Assembly (NCBI GenBank): GCA_030411725.1
Contig: MU839828.1
Location: forward strand, 1,984,001-2,048,000
Length of the DNA: 64,000 bases
Source of the DNA: Echria macrotheca
Lineage: Eukaryota > Ascomycota > Sordariomycetes > Sordariales > Schizotheciaceae
Direction of reading: 5' to 3'
A program made the translations under genes and the position numbers. Every line of letters begins with the position of its first letter. The first letter of the stretch is position 1. Positions 60,032 through 64,000 of this stretch are shown piece by piece. Below the pieces are notes generated by a model, which saw only the letters and a list, made by a program, of their open reading frames with translations, ran no database searches and was not told the DNA's origin.

Positions 60032-62158
60032 TCATGCGGCCTCTAGAACCACCCGCTCGCTCTTGCGGTACTGGTCACGATGCATATCCACCAGTCTCGG
60101 CACCGACTGCTTGCTTTCCAGCACCCGCCCCGCGAGCCCGTTGGACACGGGATTCACCTTGGCGCTGGCGCTGCGCATCATCCGAGGCGCGGCCCCCGGG
60201 GCAGGTCCCGTCGTCGTCGTGCGCAACATGTTGCGTTGCTGGCGGGAGATGCTGATCTGCCGCGCAATGCTGATCTCAACAGCTGCCTTGAGCGCCGCAT
60301 CCTCATCGTCGTTGATTTCGATGGACGGACGCGTGACGGTGGTCTGGATCGAAGAGGTCGACAGCGAAGTGGACGATGCGGTCCTCTTCGTAGCCGTGCT
60401 GCTGGTCTCGCTCGGCGTCGACGTCGAGGGCGGCGAGATTATCTCCCATTGTGGTTCCTGAATCCTGGGCTTGAGTGGAAGTGTCTGCGTCGGGATGATC
60501 TCCTCAACATCCGATACACTCTGTGGCGAGTCGAGGAGGAAAGTTGACTCTTCTGGATCGAATACAGGCGCTGGCTGTCGGGCTTGGTCCTTGTGCATCT
60601 GGATCTGCTGCTCGCGGAGCTTTTCCACATTTGCTGCCCGGTTTCGCTCGTCCATAGTGCGCGGCGACACTATCGTGACTCGCTTGGATTCCTTGCGCGG
60701 ACGAGCCTCGGACGGGCGCTCCACGTCAAAACTAGCCCTCAGTGGCGAAGGGAGATGCGCAGGGGATGTATTGGATCGAAGTCGCGGTGATGTCCTGATT
60801 TGGTGACCCTGGGGCGGTGGGAACAATGAGAAGGCAGGTGACTTCGTAGGCTGCGGCGACGAAGCTCGCCTTACTAGACCCTTATCCTTGATCTCTTCTT
60901 CGATCGCGATCTTGTCGTTAATGTTTTTGAGCTTCTCGAGCGTAGCCTGTCGCCTCGCTAGTAGTGACGACGAGGTGGCCGTGCCTTGAGGGTTCAGTAC
61001 GCCGCTGAACATGATGCTATAACGCTCAAGCCGGATATCAGGAATTTCAATATCGAGGAACCCGGGGCCGCCGAGAGCGGGACGGGCGGCGCTGGGTTCT
61101 GCCGAATCCCCCCGCGCACTAGTTACCATGACCTCCGGCATCTGCTTCTTAGTCTCCTGGATCGTGTTATCCATCTCGGATTCAGTCCTGGATCTCGCAA
61201 CCGTAGGCTTGAATTTGGATGCCTTCTTGTTGGTCACCGTGTTGCTTCGCAGCGGAGTCGTCTCCCCAGACCTAGTTAAACTAGAGTTGGACATGGAGGG
61301 GAAGGCAGTGGTGTAGTTGTTCTGAGCAGGCTCCGGAGCTTTGAGTTGCTCCACGTGCTTTCTGCTTCCGAACAAGGAGCCAAAGAACTTCCGCTTCTGC
61401 GTCTTTTGCCGCTGGATTGGCGGTTCCGGAGTTAGCTGGAGCGGTGGTGGTGAGTACGTGTCCCGAGGGGGTGTGATTGCCCGCCGTTGCTGTGGTTGCC
61501 AGCCCGCGAGAGGGCTGGGCGTGTAGGTAGTTGGGCTTCCTAGGGCCATTCCGATCTGGATCTCGCCCGAGCTTATGGAGTTCGGCGTAGGCGTCCTATA
61601 TGGAGTCGATAACAAGGGCGGGGGAGATGGCATCCGGTCTGGGCTGGGCTCCGGGGTAGGCAGTCCGTTGCTCCTGATACCGAATCGATACTGCTGGTAG
61701 CCTTTGGTCCTCCCCATGCTCATGCCCATCTGCCCCGTCAGCGACATGTCGTCCTTGGACAGCCGCTTCTCGAAATTCGGCCTCGACATGGCGGGTTTGC
61801 TAAAGGCAGGCCCGGAAGACGTGCTGGGTCTCGGCAGAAGCAAAGGCGCCGGGGGAGGAGCAAGAGCAGTTACCGGGTCAGAAGACTTGGGTGTCTTTGG
61901 CGGAGGCGGCGGAGGGAGTGGACGCTCGAGATATGGATTCCTCCCGCCAGGGAACAGGACGGGGGGCAGCAGCGAGTTTTGAGGCCCATTTCTCAGTTGC
62001 CTGCCTTGTCGACTTGGGGCACGTAGCTGCAGGGCCGCGGCTGACACAGGGCCTGGTCCCGGATCCAGGGGGGGCTGCGTGCTTTCTTGCTCACGCTGTC
62101 CAACCACGCCGTCGGCCCCCATTCCTGGCCCTCTGGACCGCTTGACCGCTTTCAACAT
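60032..62158 (-). CDS. Unknown fungal protein, mostly disordered
   Basis: A single open frame of 708 residues with good codon bias. It is Pro/Ser/Thr-rich throughout, with poly-Pro at about 81-87 and many S/TP sites. A basic patch QKTQKRKFFGSLFGSRK lies at about 251-267. The only block that looks folded is GFLDIEIPDIRLERYSIMFS at about 366-385, followed by a likely coiled coil (RRQATLEKLKNINDKIAIEE at about 402-421). Near the end, EDAALKAAVEISIARQISIS (about 625) could form a helix. I know of similar unannotated proteins in filamentous fungi with the EIPDIRLERYSIMF block, but no function. The chosen ATG is the first in frame; an upstream exon cannot be excluded. Confidence 0.75.
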   Translation of the reverse strand: MLKAVKRSRGPGMGADGVVGQREQESTQPPLDPGPGPVSAAALQLRAPSRQGRQLRNGPQNSLLPPVLFPGGRNPYLERPLPPPPPPKTPKSSDPVTALAPPPAPLLLPRPSTSSGPAFSKPAMSRPNFEKRLSKDDMSLTGQMGMSMGRTKGYQQYRFGIRSNGLPTPEPSPDRMPSPPPLLSTPYRTPTPNSISSGEIQIGMALGSPTTYTPSPLAGWQPQQRRAITPPRDTYSPPPLQLTPEPPIQRQKTQKRKFFGSLFGSRKHVEQLKAPEPAQNNYTTAFPSMSNSSLTRSGETTPLRSNTVTNKKASKFKPTVARSRTESEMDNTIQETKKQMPEVMVTSARGDSAEPSAARPALGGPGFLDIEIPDIRLERYSIMFSGVLNPQGTATSSSLLARRQATLEKLKNINDKIAIEEEIKDKGLVRRASSPQPTKSPAFSLFPPPQGHQIRTSPRLRSNTSPAHLPSPLRASFDVERPSEARPRKESKRVTIVSPRTMDERNRAANVEKLREQQIQMHKDQARQPAPVFDPEESTFLLDSPQSVSDVEEIIPTQTLPLKPRIQEPQWEIISPPSTSTPSETSSTATKRTASSTSLSTSSIQTTVTRPSIEINDDEDAALKAAVEISIARQISISRQQRNMLRTTTTGPAPGAAPRMMRSASAKVNPVSNGLAGRVLESKQSVPRLVDMHRDQYRKSERVVLEAA

Positions 62159-63150
62159 GGCGGCCGTTGCCGTAGGCGGGCAGCCACTCAGGCCCGGGGG
62201 TCCAGCGTGCGGGGCGCTGCAACGCTGCGGGAGCGGGGGTGCGTCCCTGGGTTGGTTTCGAATATCGTCTAATCACGGAGAAAAAAACAGCTGGGCGAAT
62301 CGAGAGACTGCGACCATGGTTGCCGAATCGAGCAGGCCACTGGGGAGCTGGGCGACAAAATGAAAGGGCAGCCCCAATAACGGCTCCAGACCAACAGACG
62401 AAGCAGGCCTCAACAGGCGGGAGATTGGCACTTTCATATCCTCTTTGCCTCTTCGGCGACGGCCGCGTTTCTACGTACGCGGCATGCCATCGCGACGCCC
62501 GGCTTCTTGAGCCTGAAGTCGTCTCGGTCGTCGGCTGCGTCGAGGAAGGGTGCCAGTCTGAGAAGCACGGCAGCGGTTATTTCGAGCAGGTTGATCGCCA
62601 CCAGGGATGGCCTGGTGCTTCAGACTCGATGGTGGGGGATTGCGAATCGAGAAGGAGCGAAGACCCTGGCGTTGTAGCGTGCCCCTGCCGAGATCCCTGT
62701 GGGGACGGCCAGCTCCTCTGTCTCAGATCCAGCGAGGCTTGCCATTTTTCAACGGGTGTGGCGCGCCATGTTGTCATCCGAATGCAGGAGCGGAGGCTCA
62801 CACCACTGCAACAGCCCAGAATCGCGGGACGACACACCATTCTGAACAGCCTGTGCTGCTACCGAGCCATCTCGTTACCTGGAAACCCTTCTTCGTCTGC
62901 AGCCGTCCGAGTGCCCGAGTGCAGCCAGCAGACCCGGGACTGCCTTCTGCAGGAACAGCAAGATGGTGGGAAGCCTCGACGGGGACGCACGGTGGTGCGT
63001 GCGAGTCGGCAACAAGTCGACGACCCAGTTGACGACTTCCTTTGTTGTCGATGAGAGACTTGCCAACTAACAACAATCCCCCGCCGCAAAACCTTGGCAA
63101 ATCTTCGACAATCTCAGAGTTTACCCGTTGGTCTGTAGGGCGCTTCGCTT
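62159..63150. other. Spacer between the last gene and the RIP-mutated block
   Basis: GC-normal DNA, partly the promoter of the minus-strand unknown gene. A 271-codon + frame (62239-63054) has no domain and no codon bias, so I do not call it. Confidence 0.5.
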
Positions 63151-64000
63151 ACTTGACCAACCACTTTGCAAGTGGTTGGGGAAAAAATTCGCGGATAGGC
63201 TTTTATTTGCGGATAGTATTTAAAACGCGTCGCGTCCATTTTTACAGCCAAAAACACTCTATTTCTAGACACTTACAGCTACAATACCACTATTTCGGGC
63301 CCTTTTACTTCTAAACGCATCCTATAGCATTATTATATCGTATCTTTAGCCTAAATAATAACTAATAGCATACCGCCCTTCTATTTTATTAAGCAGAATA
63401 CTGTAAAGGCCACCTATTAGCTCCTCCGCTAATAATACCGCTAAAATTGTAACGTATATAGTATTTAAAAGTAATTTACTTATAAACTAAATATTTAAAA
63501 TACTACAAATACATTTTACGTATCTAAATCGCGTATAAGGGTATTATTTAAAACCCTATAAAAGCGCGAAATTGTAACGTTTACGTAATAATCCGCCGGT
63601 CGCCTAACCTACCTTAATAAGGCAAAAGATAGGGTAATTAAAGCCTACGTACGTTAGTTAATAAACTTAAAATCCTTAATAATAAAAAATATACTTAAAA
63701 AAGCTATAACCTAATTGTGCGTTTGCCGTTTATTACTTTATAGCCTGATAAATAAGTATTAATATAGTAAATAAAAGTAAAAGTATTTCTAGTTTATTAA
63801 AAGTTAGTTTAAGTTAGTAAAAGCTAAATAACTCTTTACTAAATAATAACTTAAAGATATAGTGAAGTATTTTAATAATTTTAAGGGTATTATTAAGAAA
63901 TATAATATAGGGTCGTTAATAACGTAAAATGAGGATAAGATAAAGTACCAATTAGCGATAATTGATGGGAAGTTTAAGATATTAATCGATAAAATTATAA
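63151..64000. repeat. RIP-mutated repeat, probable transposon relic, running off the window
   Basis: From about 63190 the DNA turns very AT-rich, full of TpA, with few CpA/TpG but with CpG still present (for example in ACGTA, CCGC and GCGCG words). This is the pattern left by repeat-induced point mutation, which changes CpA to TpA in duplicated DNA. No frame survives. At the border sits a hairpin, CCAACCACTT-TGC-AAGTGGTTGG (63157-63179), which may be a terminal inverted repeat of a DNA transposon. The element class cannot be told from what is left. Confidence 0.8.

Noticed and set aside
62239..63054. 271-codon + frame near the right end
   Set aside because: Cys/Arg/Gly-rich, no domain, no coding bias, and it ends at the border of the RIP block. 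Possibly a decayed fragment, but nothing shows it.

Overview
The window is nuclear DNA of a filamentous ascomycete, most likely a Sordariomycete close to the Sordariales. Coding DNA is rich in G/C at third codon positions. Introns are short (about 50-120 bases, GT..AG, with CTRAC/CTRAY-like branch sites). Predicted proteins look like Pezizomycotina housekeeping proteins. The right end is an AT- and TpA-rich block in which CpG survives, the mark of RIP (repeat-induced point mutation) on a mobile element. I saw no bacterial, plasmid, CRISPR, tRNA or rRNA features.

Layout. 1-1764 (+): 3' part of a peroxisomal Lon protease. 1765-14055: a 12.3 kb stretch with no convincing gene, but with microsatellites and clusters of TACCTACC/GGTAGGTA. 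14056-16606 (+): a Zn2Cys6 regulator whose DNA-binding motif is assembled across an 8-base exon. 20499-21233 (-): a tentative small gene. 22540-24917 (+): MLH1. Then three genes in tandem on the minus strand: a Tao3/Mor2/Furry-type morphogenesis scaffold (41548-33498), the ribosome-assembly factor URB1/NPA1 (32977-29419) and an eIF4E-binding 4E-T/Eap1-like protein (28699-26032). 44422-46608 (+): NADPH-cytochrome P450 reductase. 50949-52940 (+): a two-RRM protein of the MSSP/RBMS type. The right-hand cluster is compact: RIO2 kinase (54911-53599, -), V-ATPase subunit e (55499-55803, +), ARV1 (57160-56211, -), an unknown probably mitochondrial protein (57409-58821, +) and an unknown fungal protein (62158-60032, -). 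From about 63.15 kb to the edge lies the RIP-mutated repeat.

The genes do not form one pathway. They are core functions: peroxisomal and membrane-lipid maintenance (Lon, P450 reductase, ARV1, V-ATPase), ribosome assembly and translation control (URB1, RIO2, 4E-binding protein, RRM protein), DNA repair (MLH1) and polarity (Tao3).

The most notable non-coding signals are paired or clustered GATAAG sites in at least four promoters, a leader of about 1 kb completely free of ATG before the RRM gene, ten-codon upstream ORFs before two regulators, and the 8-base exon. No clearly new biological system was found. The best unexplained items are the GATA palindromes and the three unknown proteins. All exon models are my own hand-made joins of reading frames at GT/AG sites and have not been checked against transcripts.
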